64,000 nucleotides of DNA from CAZOOA01 sp964581355 (GTDB taxonomy: Bacteria > Bacillota > Dethiobacteria > DTU022 > UBA8154): positions 1 through 64,000 of the forward strand of contig CAZOOA010000006.1 in NCBI GenBank assembly GCA_964581355.1, read 5' to 3'. A program made the translations under genes and the position numbers. Positions 8,958 through 17,866 of this stretch are shown in pieces (position 1 is the stretch's first letter; each line of letters begins with the position of its first letter). A model generated the notes under the pieces. It did not search any database and was not told where the DNA came from. It saw nothing but the letters and a program-made list of their open reading frames with translations.

Positions 8958-9677
8958 CTAACAATCAATTTCATCTCCCCCGGAAGAAAGTGAAATGGCA
9001 GGTTTTTCCTGCCGGCGCAGTAATCGATAAAAACAACCGACCAAACCGAAAGCAACATATGTTGAAAGCACATAAAAGACCATTTCTCTCCAGGCGATAA
9101 CGAAAATGATGAAGCAAATTACAGCGGAATAAAAAAGGAGAAAAAGAATAAAGTTTATATTTTGACCCTTTTTTACCGCAGGGTAAGGGACTTTGCTCAC
9201 CATCAGCAGTGATAATAAGCCCACAAAAAAGGGTGCCATCCAGGTGCTGTAGATGTTTCCGTGTAAAACCAGGGCAGCAAGCACTCCACCGGCAATGGTT
9301 ATTGGCAACCCGGTGAAGCCGGGCTGAGACGAAGAGGTAATATTAAACCGGGCCAAGCGGTAAGCACCGGCAGCAGGGAACAAGACCGTTAAAACAAGCC
9401 CCAGGGTCCCATAATCATGCATAACCAGGCTGTAAAAAATTGCTGCCGGGACAACTCCAAAGGAAACCAGGTCACAGAGTGAGTCCAACTGTTTACCCAT
9501 ATCACTGCACACATTTAATTTCACAGCTAACTTTCCATCTATTCCATCCATTACCATGGCGATAAAAATTAAAGAGACACTGAGCTCATAAAGCCCATTT
9601 AAAGCATAAATCAGCGCCACCATGCCAAGTACCAGGTTCGCTATGGTAAATAGGTTGGGCAGGTTTTTTATCGTCAC
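8958..9677 (-). CDS. pssA: CDP-diacylglycerol-serine O-phosphatidyltransferase
   Basis: This integral membrane enzyme makes phosphatidylserine from CDP-diacylglycerol and serine. It has about 239 residues and several hydrophobic helices. The CDP-alcohol phosphotransferase signature is seen as DGKLAVKLN, then DMGKQLDSLCD. The first aspartates and the DxxxD end are intact. The Arg that usually follows Ala (DGxxAR) is Val here. The GTG at 9677 gives the typical N-terminus TIKNLPNLFTIANL and starts 4 bases after the psd stop with GGAGAA upstream. A longer frame to GTG 9725 would overlap psd by 44 bases. The gene is co-transcribed with psd. Confidence 0.9.
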   Translation of the reverse strand: MTIKNLPNLFTIANLVLGMVALIYALNGLYELSVSLIFIAMVMDGIDGKLAVKLNVCSDMGKQLDSLCDLVSFGVVPAAIFYSLVMHDYGTLGLVLTVLFPAAGAYRLARFNITSSSQPGFTGLPITIAGGVLAALVLHGNIYSTWMAPFFVGLLSLLMVSKVPYPAVKKGQNINFILFLLFYSAVICFIIFVIAWREMVFYVLSTYVAFGLVGCFYRLLRRQEKPAISLSSGGDEIDC

Positions 9678-9681
9678 CTGT

Positions 9682-10311
9682 TTAAAATTCTCCCAAAACA
9701 GTTTCTCCTCCACGGACTCTATCACCTTCTTTCACTCTAATCCGGGCTTCCAGTGGAAAGAAAACCTCAGTGCAGGAACCAAAACGGATCATCCCAATGC
9801 GCGTCCCTGCTTCAACCAGATCCCCGGGTCCGGTCCAACAGACAATTCTCCTGGCAATCAGGCCTGCTACCTGAATAACCAATATCCTTCCTATACCTGT
9901 CTCTAACCCCAGCATATTTCTTTCGTTACGTTCAGCGGCCTCTCTTTTGTGGGCAACCAGAAACGCCCCTGCAATATAATTACTGTATGATACTTCTCCA
10001 GCACAGGGACTGCGGTTAACATGGACATCAAAAAGAGACAAAAAAATACTTACTTTTTGAACTTCACCTTTGATAAAATGAGGTTCATATACTTTTTCTA
10101 CCCGGATTACCCGTCCATCAGCAGGGGCAAGCACCAGGTTTTCATCAGCAGGGGCCGTACGTTCAGGATCCCGGAAAAAATAGATCGTAAAAACCGTGAG
10201 CACTAAAAACACGGGCCATAAAAAGGATACTGTAAAGTAAGATACAACTGTCAGGACCAGTGCCACCAGAATAAACGGATAGCCTGGAGCAGCGATGGGA
10301 ATTTTTTTCAT
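9682..10311 (-). CDS. psd: Phosphatidylserine decarboxylase proenzyme (short type)
   Basis: Psd converts phosphatidylserine to phosphatidylethanolamine at the membrane. The chain is 209 residues, the length of the short (archaeal/Firmicute) PSD type. It has two hydrophobic N-terminal segments (about 9-45) and then family motifs FFRDPER, LAPADGRV, IFLSLFDVHVNR and the C-terminal processing site FGSCTEVFFP. The Ser of GS is the expected source of the pyruvoyl group after self-cleavage. The usual site reads GSRVD in this type, so SCTEV is a modest departure. It is immediately followed by pssA, forming a two-gene PE synthesis unit. The ATG at 10311 has only a weak ribosome site. Confidence 0.92.
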   Translation of the reverse strand: MKKIPIAAPGYPFILVALVLTVVSYFTVSFLWPVFLVLTVFTIYFFRDPERTAPADENLVLAPADGRVIRVEKVYEPHFIKGEVQKVSIFLSLFDVHVNRSPCAGEVSYSNYIAGAFLVAHKREAAERNERNMLGLETGIGRILVIQVAGLIARRIVCWTGPGDLVEAGTRIGMIRFGSCTEVFFPLEARIRVKEGDRVRGGETVLGEF

Positions 10312-10344
10312 TTCACCACAGTTTCCGATTTTTTTATTGACCCT

Positions 10345-10350
10345 ATTATA
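10345..10350 (-). promoter_or_regulatory. Probable -10 box for psd-pssA
   Basis: On the minus strand the sequence is GTTATAATAGGG, a perfect TATAAT lying 34 bases upstream of the psd ATG. The -35 region is poor (TTCTTT at 17 bp), so this is a tentative call. Confidence 0.4.
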
Positions 10351-10393
10351 ACAAAAAAATACAGTTTAAAGAAGCAAAAATTTAAATATATTT

Positions 10394-11668
10394 TTACACA
10401 AAATAAGGCATCACCGGTTCATTTTGGCCGCGATGAATGGTAAAGTCCTGATGAGCTTGTTCTTCCTGCATTGTTTGCTGCCAGCGGGTGTTTTCCGGGG
10501 AAAGCACTATTTCCCTGAAAACACCCTCAGTGGTTCGACTAATTGTTTTCCAGGAATACTCCTTTACTGCTTTTTGATAGGCCTTTTTAGCCAGAGAGTC
10601 GGCCCAAGGCCTGTCGGCCAGCAGGCGATTAATCTGGAAAGCCAGGGAAACAGGATCGCCCGGGCAAACTTTAAGCCCGTCTCGTTCATGTTCCACGATT
10701 TCATCCAATCCTCCTGCTGTAGATACAATGACAGGTGTTTTTGAAACCATTGCCTCCAGGGCTACAATCCCAAAGGGCTCGTAAATGCTGGGAAAAACTG
10801 CCACAGATGCTGCTTGATAAAGGGCATTGCGTTGCAAATCATCAATATACCCGACAAAGTTCACCTGCTCCATCAGGTTTAATTCCAGGGCCTTGGCTTT
10901 TAACTGGGCTTGGAAAGGCCCTTTTCCGGCAATGACAAACCTGGTCCTGGGAAACTGTTCCAAGATAGCCGGTGCCGCTTCCAGCAGCACCTGGACCCCT
11001 TTCTCAGGAACCAGGCGTCCTACAAAAAAGACAATCCGATCCTGTGTATTAAGCCCCATGCTTTCCAGGCTCACCTGCTCCCCGGATGTGCCATATGCTT
11101 CAGCCCGGATTCCATTTGGGATCACAGCAACTTTATCTGCCGGCAGTTGAAAAAGGTTTTTTAATTCATCAAGCATATACTGGCTGCAGCAAATCACTTT
11201 CCAGGCTTCATAAGTTAGCCACCATTCCATCTGGCTAATCTGGTTTTGCTCTTCAGTGTGAAGACCCCCCTGCCGACCAAACTCTGTAGCGTGAATGGTC
11301 GCTACCAGGGGCATGTAACAAGTATGTTTTAGCAACCTGGCGGCCGGCCCTACCATCCAATCATGGGCGTGTACCAGGTCATACCGTCCCTGAACGCGAC
11401 ACAATCTAACGCCTTGTTCAGCCAGAGCAAAGTTCAGCCGGTAGGCCCAATCAACAAAACCACGCTCCGCACCCCATTCATATGGAATCACCCGCCAAAC
11501 ATTTACCTTTTCCATAACTTCATTTTGCAGCTGGTTCCCATCTCCTCGCGTAATAACATCCACCACATTGCCTTCATCAGCCAGGGCCCTTGATAATTCA
11601 AAAACATGCTGCGCCAACCCTCCAACCCCCAAGGGGGGAAACTCCCAGGCAAGCACTAAAAGACGCAT
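10394..11668 (-). CDS. GT4-family glycosyltransferase (glycogen synthase-like)
   Basis: This cytoplasmic retaining glycosyltransferase has about 424 residues. The N-terminal domain carries WEFPPLGVGGLAQHV and HAHDWMVGPAA, features shared with starch/glycogen synthase-like GT4 enzymes. The C-terminal domain has the nucleotide-sugar binding segments VFFVGRLVPEKG and the E-x7-E motif EPFGIVALEAM. The sugar donor and acceptor cannot be told. The second ATG (11668) was chosen because GAAAGG is 9 bases upstream of it, whereas the same site abuts the first ATG at 11677. It lies 83 bases upstream of the psd start on the other side of a probable psd promoter, so it is probably a separate unit. Confidence 0.9.
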   Translation of the reverse strand: MRLLVLAWEFPPLGVGGLAQHVFELSRALADEGNVVDVITRGDGNQLQNEVMEKVNVWRVIPYEWGAERGFVDWAYRLNFALAEQGVRLCRVQGRYDLVHAHDWMVGPAARLLKHTCYMPLVATIHATEFGRQGGLHTEEQNQISQMEWWLTYEAWKVICCSQYMLDELKNLFQLPADKVAVIPNGIRAEAYGTSGEQVSLESMGLNTQDRIVFFVGRLVPEKGVQVLLEAAPAILEQFPRTRFVIAGKGPFQAQLKAKALELNLMEQVNFVGYIDDLQRNALYQAASVAVFPSIYEPFGIVALEAMVSKTPVIVSTAGGLDEIVEHERDGLKVCPGDPVSLAFQINRLLADRPWADSLAKKAYQKAVKEYSWKTISRTTEGVFREIVLSPENTRWQQTMQEEQAHQDFTIHRGQNEPVMPYFV

Positions 11669-12105
11669 CTTCTTCATCCTTTCAGTAAGATAAATATACA
11701 GTTTCTGCTTCCAGATACCAGAACCTGTTACCCCGGGCAGAAAAGCTGTAAAAGTCAGTTATTGTTTAGTATACCCGGGCAGGAAAGGGCTATGTTTTTC
11801 CAGTTCGTTTTTTAACAAAGATAACGAAAAAGAAGGATTTAAAAAATCCAGTGGATGAAATTGGCTGCAAAAATATGATATGATAAGATATGGGGTAAGG
11901 TAACTACCAGAAGCACATTGATTATCTAACAGGTGCTCTGCGGGGAGATATAATCCAGGAGAGCAAGTCAAGAAAAACCATCGAAAAGGAAACATAACAG
12001 GCGCTTCATTGGGTGAGTTGAGTGCGCAACGGCTGCCTGAAGTAAGCGGCCTTGTTGCTGAAAGAGGTTATAAAGAAAACCCGTTGGTTTCAGGAGGTGG
12101 ATTTA
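11669..12105. other. Divergent spacer with a possible promoter
   Basis: No convincing gene lies here. The best plus-strand promoter candidate is TTGGCT (11861-11866), then 17 bases, then TAAGAT (11884-11889), which could serve the site-2 protease gene. An open frame continues from the protease upstream to 12052 but is explained by the chosen downstream start. Confidence 0.35.
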
Positions 12106-13224
12106 TTGAACAACTCTTTTCGCTTAACCCGATTGTTTGGCATTGATGTAGATATAAACCCAAGCTGGCTGTTAATCTTTGCCCTGTTCAGCTTTACCCT
12201 TTCAACCCATTACTTTCCCAATATGATTGAAGGGTTTGACCCCTCGGTATACTGGTCCATGGGCATTATTACAACAATATTGATTTTTGCCTCCGTCCTG
12301 CTCCATGAGCTGGCCCACTCCCTGATGGCCATCAAGTCGGAGATCCCGATTAAGAAAATTACCCTTTTCATTTTCGGCGGCGTGGCACAGATGGAAAAGG
12401 AACCACACCAGCCCGGGATCGAGCTTAAAATCGCCATCGTAGGGCCTGCCACCAGTTTAGCCCTGGCCTTTTTCACCTGGCTGATTTACCGGCCCTTACC
12501 TCCAGACCTGGCCATTACCAATGTGCTCTGGTTCCTGGCCCGGATTAATTTTGTCATCGGGGTCATCAACTTGATCCCCGCCTTTCCCCTGGATGGAGGC
12601 CGCGTTTTACGGGCTGCATTGTGGCATTTTATGAAAAGCATGCTCAAGGCCACGCGCCTGGCCGTAGCCTTTGGCAGTGTGTTTGCTTTCATCGCCATTG
12701 GCCTTGGGTTTTTGTTAATCTTCCAGTATGCCTGGATCTGGGGCCTGTGGTATATCTTCCTGGGCTGGATGCTTTACCAGGCCGGACAGGCCAGCTACAC
12801 CCAACTGGTCCTTCAGCAATCCTTTAAAGGGGTGCCGGTATCCCGGGTCATGAGCAGCGAGGTCCAGACTGTTGAGCCGGAGCTGAACCTGGAAGAACTG
12901 GTGGAAAAATTTTACCGCTATAAATACGGGGCTTTCCCCGTCATTTACAGCGGCACTTTAAAAGGGTTGGTCAGTTTTCACCAACTCCGGGAAGTCCCCC
13001 GGGAGAAGTGGTCCGAAACCACCGTCCGCCAGGTTATGACCCCCAAAGACCAGTTAACCATTGTTTCCCCCCGGCAGGAAGCGGTGGAAGTAATGATGAA
13101 AATGGCGGCAGAAAACCTGGGCCGCATCCTGGTAGTAGAAGACGGCGAACTGGTCGGCATTTTAAGCAGGACTGACATGATGAAGCTGATAAACTTACAC
13201 ATGCTGCTGGGAACCGAAAAATAG
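12106..13224 (+). CDS. Site-2 protease family zinc metalloprotease with CBS domains (M50B)
   Basis: This 372-residue membrane protein belongs to the SpoIVFB-like S2P family, which cleaves substrates within the membrane. The zinc motif HELAHS is in the second of about six hydrophobic segments, and the second ligand motif PLDGGRVLRA is downstream. Two CBS repeats form the C-terminal third (VMSSEVQTVE and VMTPKDQLTIV), as in SpoIVFB-type CBS-S2P proteins that sense adenine nucleotides. The TTG at 12106 has a perfect GGAGG 8 bases upstream, and translation from it gives NNSFRLTRLFGIDVDINPSW, the family's usual start. The 3' end overlaps the convergent amidohydrolase by 30 bases. Confidence 0.92.
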   Translation: MNNSFRLTRLFGIDVDINPSWLLIFALFSFTLSTHYFPNMIEGFDPSVYWSMGIITTILIFASVLLHELAHSLMAIKSEIPIKKITLFIFGGVAQMEKEPHQPGIELKIAIVGPATSLALAFFTWLIYRPLPPDLAITNVLWFLARINFVIGVINLIPAFPLDGGRVLRAALWHFMKSMLKATRLAVAFGSVFAFIAIGLGFLLIFQYAWIWGLWYIFLGWMLYQAGQASYTQLVLQQSFKGVPVSRVMSSEVQTVEPELNLEELVEKFYRYKYGAFPVIYSGTLKGLVSFHQLREVPREKWSETTVRQVMTPKDQLTIVSPRQEAVEVMMKMAAENLGRILVVEDGELVGILSRTDMMKLINLHMLLGTEK

Positions 13225-14043
13225 GTTCCCAGCATTTGCTCCCAGCAGCATCTTCTGCTCCTCTCGGGTCAACCCCGCTCCTTCTATTTCTTTCATGTAA
13301 CGGCGCGGCGAAATCAATGGATAGTCGGTGCCCAGCAGGATTTTATGTAGAATTCCAATTTCCCGGGCAACCCGGTAGATCGCTTTATCATAGAGAAAAG
13401 GGCCCGCTGCTGTATCATAATACACGTTTTTAAGCTGGCGCTTTAGACCCGGCATCAATTCAAAAAACAACAATCCGCCACCCCAGTGTGCATAAATAAT
13501 CTTCAGTTCGGGATGCCGCCCGGCAAACCTGGCCGCCTCCTCAACAGAAACATCGCCTTTCCCCACGTAATGATGCCCCACCCTTTCATTAACATGAAGC
13601 AGCAGAGGCAGCCCCCGCTCCTGGCATACACCGGCCAGCCGGTCAGGGGTAATTCCTTCCAAATAAAACCCCTGCCCCCACGGGAACAGTTCCCCCACCC
13701 CCACGGCTCCAGCTTCGTGACAGCGGGCAATTTCCTGCTCCATTCCAGGATCCTGTGGAAAAACCACGGCCATGGAATAAAACCGGTCCGGGTAAGATTT
13801 GGACGCCTGCAGCACATAATCATTCATCTGGCGGCATAAACCCGGGTCCGAAGAGGCAAAGCCACTGATCAGGGCCTTATCAACCCCGCATCGGTCCATC
13901 TCTTCCAGCATCTCCTCTGCGGAAGCATACTTGTGTACAGGACTGGAACAGATATCATGCAAAAATTTATCGTCAGCCGTAAAATCCTCAATCCGATCGA
14001 CAACATCCGGCGGAAAGATATGAACATGAACATCGATAATCAA
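13195..14043 (-). CDS. Amidohydrolase-2 family protein (TIM-barrel metal hydrolase)
   Basis: This 282-residue cytoplasmic protein resembles the ACMSD/amidohydrolase-2 group. Metal-binding residues are visible as DVHVHIF (HxH) near the N-terminus, LLLHVNE, IIYAHWGGG (His) and LGTDYPL (Asp). Group members are decarboxylases or hydrolases, so the reaction is open. The start is TTG 14043 with GAGG four bases and AAAGG ten bases upstream. The C-terminal coding region overlaps the convergent protease gene by 30 bases, so neither gene appears truncated. Confidence 0.86.
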   Translation of the reverse strand: MIIDVHVHIFPPDVVDRIEDFTADDKFLHDICSSPVHKYASAEEMLEEMDRCGVDKALISGFASSDPGLCRQMNDYVLQASKSYPDRFYSMAVVFPQDPGMEQEIARCHEAGAVGVGELFPWGQGFYLEGITPDRLAGVCQERGLPLLLHVNERVGHHYVGKGDVSVEEAARFAGRHPELKIIYAHWGGGLLFFELMPGLKRQLKNVYYDTAAGPFLYDKAIYRVAREIGILHKILLGTDYPLISPRRYMKEIEGAGLTREEQKMLLGANAGNLFFGSQQHV

Positions 14044-14302
14044 AAGACCTCATCCTTTCACCGGGCAGGAGCAAGCAGACTGCCATTGCTCCCTGCCTTG
14101 CTCAATCTTACTTTGAACGCAGGTGACACGACTTTACGAGCTCTTTCAAGACCTATCCACAACCCACGGGACTATCCCCAGATAGGGCTAATTATTCTTG
14201 ACAGCACACAAGCCCAACTTCTTGTATTCCTATTCCTGCCCACAACTTCTAATAACCTGTCCTGGCGAGAAAAAGAAACTATCACCTGTGTAACGAGGCA
14301 GG

Positions 14303-16411
14303 TCAGGCCTGCTTTTTGCCTCCCGCTTCCACCGCCTCAGCATCAAACACCTTGCGCTCGTTAAATTCCTGCTGTTTGCCCCTGTTCCAATTCTGCACCG
14401 GCCGGTAAAAGCCCACGACGCGGCTCCACACTTCTGCATCCTGGCCGCAGGCAGGACAGCTGTAATGCTCCCCGGAGATGTATCCGTGGTCCAGGCAGAT
14501 ACTGAAAGTGGGAGTGATGGTAATATAGGGAACATGAAAGTTGCCCATAATCTTCTGAATCAGCTTCTTGCTGGTCTCAATATCTTCCAGCCGCTCACCC
14601 AGGAATGTGTGAAAGACCGTTCCCCCGGTATAACGGGTCTGCAGTTCATCCTGCAGGTCCAGGGCGGTGAAAACATCGTGGGTAAACCCGGCCGGAAGCT
14701 GCGTGGAGTTGGTATAATAGGGAACTTCTTCTCCCGAGGTTTTAATCCCGGGGTAGAACTCTTTATCCATCCGGGCCAACCGGTAAGCCGTTCCTTCCGC
14801 CGGAGTGGCTTCAAGATTAAACAGCTGCCCTGTCTCTTCCTGAAATTCCAGCAATTTGTTCCGCATAAAGTCCAGGGCTTTAACGGCAAATTTCTGCCCT
14901 TCTTCCGAACTGATATCCAGTCCTAAAAAGTTCTGCAGCCCCTCATTCATGCCAACCAGCCCGATGGTATTAAAATGATTGTGCCAGTAACCATCAAACC
15001 GCTCCTTAACGGAGCGCAGGTAAAAGCGGGAATAGGGATACAATCCCAGGTCCGTCATTTTTTCCAAAACATCCCTCTTAACCAGCAGACTTTCCCTGGC
15101 CAATTCCATCAGACGCTCCAGGCGTCTGAAAAAGTCTCCTACGTCATCAGCCAGGTAGCCGATACGGGGAATATTGATCGTCACCACACCGATAGACCCG
15201 GTAAGAGGATTGGCTCCAAACAGCCCGCCCCCACGGTTTCTAAGCTCCCTGTTATCCAGGCGCAGTCGGCAGCACATGCTGCGAACATCCTCAGGCGAAA
15301 GGTCGGCGTTGATAAAATTGGCAAAGTAAGGGATCCCGTAGCGGGAGGTCATCTCCATAATCCTGTCCACCACGGGGCTGTTCCAGTCAAACTGGGGCGT
15401 AATATTGTACGTCGGTATGGGAAAAGTAAAAATCCGCCCCTTGGCGTCCCCCTCCATCATAACTTCACAAAAAGCCTCATTGAACATGTCCATCTCTTCC
15501 TGGAACTCCCCATAAGTTTCCTTCTGCCTCTCACCCCCGATAATGACAGGCTCATTGGCGAGCACAGGGGAAACTTTTACATCCATGGTGATATTGACAA
15601 AAGGCGTCTGGAAGCCCACCCTGGTTGGCACATTGATGTTGAAAACAAACTCCTGAACTGCCTGCTTGACTGCTTTGTAACCAATATTGTCATAGCGGAT
15701 AAAAGGTGCCAGGTAGGTATCAAAACTGGCCAGGGCCTGCGCGCCGGCACTTTCCCCCTGAAGGGTAAAAAAGAAGTTGACGATCTGGCCCAGGGCGGAA
15801 CGGAAATGCCTGGGCGGGGCACTTTCCACCTTTTGCGACACCCCGGCAAAACCGCTTTCCAGCAGGTCGGTCAAGTCCCAACCGCAACAGTATGGGGCCA
15901 ACAGTCCCAAGTCGTGGATATGGAAATCACCTTGACGGTGGGATTCTTTAATCTCCCGGGGATAAATCTTTTCCAGCCAGTACTTCGAAGTGACTGCAGA
16001 AATAATATGGTTGTTCAACCCTTGCAGTGAATAATTCATGTTGCTGTTTTCATTGATTCTCCAGTCCTCGCCGCCTAAGTATTCCTGGAACATATTCTCG
16101 GCATTTAATAGCAGGTGGCGAAAATCTCTTAATTCTTCCCTCTGCCGGCGGTAAAGGATGTAAGCCTTGGCTGTGCGGGCGTGCCCGTTTTCGATCAGGA
16201 TCTTTTCTACAATATCCTGCACTTCTTCCACGCTGGGAAAACGTTCCTGGAAATCTTCCCTGAGGATCTTTACAACCTGGTCGGACAGGTTTTGGGCAAT
16301 ATTCCGGTCTGCGCCTCCCACAGCCTGAGCAGCTTTGAAGATGGCATCAGTAATTCGTTCCTGGGTAAATGAAACGATCCTTCCGTCCCGTTTAACGATC
16401 TTCTCAAGCAT
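14303..16411 (-). CDS. nrdD: Anaerobic ribonucleoside-triphosphate reductase
   Basis: NrdD reduces ribonucleoside triphosphates to deoxy forms under anoxia using a glycyl radical. The chain is 702 residues. An ATP-cone domain occupies about residues 1-95 (VKRDGRIVSFTQERITDAI). The large barrel domain contains PTYNITPQFDWNSP and CCRLRLDNRELRNRGGG. The C-terminal glycyl-radical loop reads RVVGFYRPVQNWN. The zinc region near the end shows one Cys and a CPAC pair. The activating enzyme NrdG is not adjacent on either side, so it must be encoded elsewhere. The ATG at 16411 is preceded at some distance by AAAGGAG and by a TATAAT box at about 16440-16445. Confidence 0.95.
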   Translation of the reverse strand: MLEKIVKRDGRIVSFTQERITDAIFKAAQAVGGADRNIAQNLSDQVVKILREDFQERFPSVEEVQDIVEKILIENGHARTAKAYILYRRQREELRDFRHLLLNAENMFQEYLGGEDWRINENSNMNYSLQGLNNHIISAVTSKYWLEKIYPREIKESHRQGDFHIHDLGLLAPYCCGWDLTDLLESGFAGVSQKVESAPPRHFRSALGQIVNFFFTLQGESAGAQALASFDTYLAPFIRYDNIGYKAVKQAVQEFVFNINVPTRVGFQTPFVNITMDVKVSPVLANEPVIIGGERQKETYGEFQEEMDMFNEAFCEVMMEGDAKGRIFTFPIPTYNITPQFDWNSPVVDRIMEMTSRYGIPYFANFINADLSPEDVRSMCCRLRLDNRELRNRGGGLFGANPLTGSIGVVTINIPRIGYLADDVGDFFRRLERLMELARESLLVKRDVLEKMTDLGLYPYSRFYLRSVKERFDGYWHNHFNTIGLVGMNEGLQNFLGLDISSEEGQKFAVKALDFMRNKLLEFQEETGQLFNLEATPAEGTAYRLARMDKEFYPGIKTSGEEVPYYTNSTQLPAGFTHDVFTALDLQDELQTRYTGGTVFHTFLGERLEDIETSKKLIQKIMGNFHVPYITITPTFSICLDHGYISGEHYSCPACGQDAEVWSRVVGFYRPVQNWNRGKQQEFNERKVFDAEAVEAGGKKQA

Positions 16412-16832
16412 TAATTTTTTTCCAACTCCTTTTTCATATATTATAACTTCGCAAATGATTTTGACTCATTCTGTCAATTAGGTCTTCACTTTCTATCCTA
16501 GTAATAATGATTCTCCAAAAAAGAAGGATTTCCTTCCTGGCTTGCTTCTGGCAAAAAAGAGGCAAGATCGGCAGCTAATGCCCCAAAATGCGCTAAAACA
16601 AAACATGTCACCTGCAAAAAGCATAAATATTTTTTTTCACCTCCATCCAGCACATCGAACTACTCAATAAACAAGTCTTTCCATTAAAACAAGTAAATCA
16701 AGCTTCCCGCTACCTGAAGAAAATATCTCACCTTCCTTTTCTGACGCATAGGATTTTTACCATTGACGTCGAATATAAAGCAGGTAAGGTCAGTAATATT
16801 CTTACAACCCTGCAAAATGAGGTGAAATCAAT
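16412..16832. other. Divergent promoter region between nrdD and usp
   Basis: There is no gene. On the minus strand a TATAAT box (16440-16445) lies just before the nrdD ribosome site. An inverted repeat TTGAC-N7-GTCAA spans 16461-16477 upstream of it and could be an operator. The rest is AT-rich without clear structure. Confidence 0.4.
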
Positions 16833-17678
16833 ATGTTCAAACGCGTACTTGTTGCCATGGATTTTTCCGAGCCAGCCATGGAACTTTTCAACTCAGTTCC
16901 TGACTTAAAAAAATTGGGCCTGGAAGAACTTCTCCTGGTTCACGCAGTTAGAGTCGAACTAGGTGAACAGGAAGGCATCAGCCCGGTCAAGCAAAAGTTT
17001 TTAAACAAAGTCAAGAAGAATAAATCCCAACTGGAACAAGAGGGCCTCCGGGTAGATATAGAGATTCCCGTGGGAGCTGCAGCCAAAGAGATTAAACGAT
17101 TGGCCGAAGAAAGAAATGTGGACTTAATTCTGATCGGAGCCATCGGTGAAAGCAGCCGGGTAAGGGAATTGTTTTTAGGCAGCACCGTTGCAGATGTTAT
17201 CCGCACTGCACCTGTGCCTGTCCTGGTAGAAAAGTATATTGCCGAGGAAAAGCAGGCCCGGCGCATACCTATTTTTAAAGATAAACTTGCAACGGTTTTA
17301 CTACCAACGGATTTTTCCACCAGCGCCCAGCACGTCTATAATGAACTGCTTAAATTCGCCGATACCCTGCAAAAGGTGATTTTTCTCTATGTTATTGATC
17401 AGGGGGATACGGAAGAAAAAGTGCAAAAAATGGAACAGGAAGCCAGAGAACATTTGAACAACTGGGCGGTACGTTTCCAGGAGAAAAATGTGGAAACTGA
17501 AATAGAAGTAAAAACAGGAAATCCCGGCCAGCAGATTATCGCCACCTCAGAAGATGCCACCCTTGTAGCCATGTCCCGCAGGGGCAGGGGCCGGCTGGCT
17601 GGCCTGCTAATCGGCAGCACTGCCGACCAGGTTATCCGCCGGGGCAACCGCCCGGTTCTGCTTTTCGGTAAAAAATAA
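16833..17678 (+). CDS. Tandem universal stress protein (two UspA domains)
   Basis: This 281-residue cytoplasmic protein has two Usp domains (about 1-140 and 150-281). Each starts with a beta strand (FKRVLVAMDFSEPA and LATVLLPTDFST). Each ends near an ATP-binding style G-x2-G-x9-GS signature (GAIGESSRVRELFLGSTVADVI and the shorter SRRGRGRLAGLLIGSTADQVI). Usp proteins bind ATP or partner proteins under stress. The start ATG has GAGGTG about 9 bases upstream. It is a single-gene unit closed by a strong hairpin at 17733-17779. Confidence 0.93.
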   Translation: MFKRVLVAMDFSEPAMELFNSVPDLKKLGLEELLLVHAVRVELGEQEGISPVKQKFLNKVKKNKSQLEQEGLRVDIEIPVGAAAKEIKRLAEERNVDLILIGAIGESSRVRELFLGSTVADVIRTAPVPVLVEKYIAEEKQARRIPIFKDKLATVLLPTDFSTSAQHVYNELLKFADTLQKVIFLYVIDQGDTEEKVQKMEQEAREHLNNWAVRFQEKNVETEIEVKTGNPGQQIIATSEDATLVAMSRRGRGRLAGLLIGSTADQVIRRGNRPVLLFGKK

Positions 17679-17732
17679 AATGCCTGCAAATGAGGAAAGA
17701 AAGGCAAGCATCTGAAAAACTAATAAACCGAA

Positions 17733-17779
17733 AGGGTGCAGCCACTGTTGCGAAATCATTGCAACAGTGGCTGCACCCT
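17733..17779. terminator. Bidirectional terminator, 19-bp perfect stem
   Basis: A perfect 19-bp stem (17733-17751 with 17761-17779) closes a 9-base loop. It sits between the ends of the convergent usp and peroxiredoxin genes. T-rich sequence follows on both strands (ATTTTAGG on plus, TTTCGGTTTATT on minus), so it can serve both. Confidence 0.85.
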
Positions 17780-17866
17780 ACATTTTAGGCCCAAGTCAAT
17801 AACTGCTTCTTCCCTGGACCGGGTCATGATCAGAAAAATGCTGCCATTGTTTTTTATTGTTTAAAA

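Noticed and set aside
14975..16030. 351-codon plus-strand open frame inside nrdD
   Set aside because: It is an antisense shadow of a strongly conserved gene and has no ribosome site or family similarity.
16461..16477. TTGAC-N7-GTCAA as an FNR/CRP operator for nrdD
   Set aside because: The spacing and half-site do not match the usual TTGAT-N4-ATCAA form, so it is kept only as an unassigned inverted repeat.
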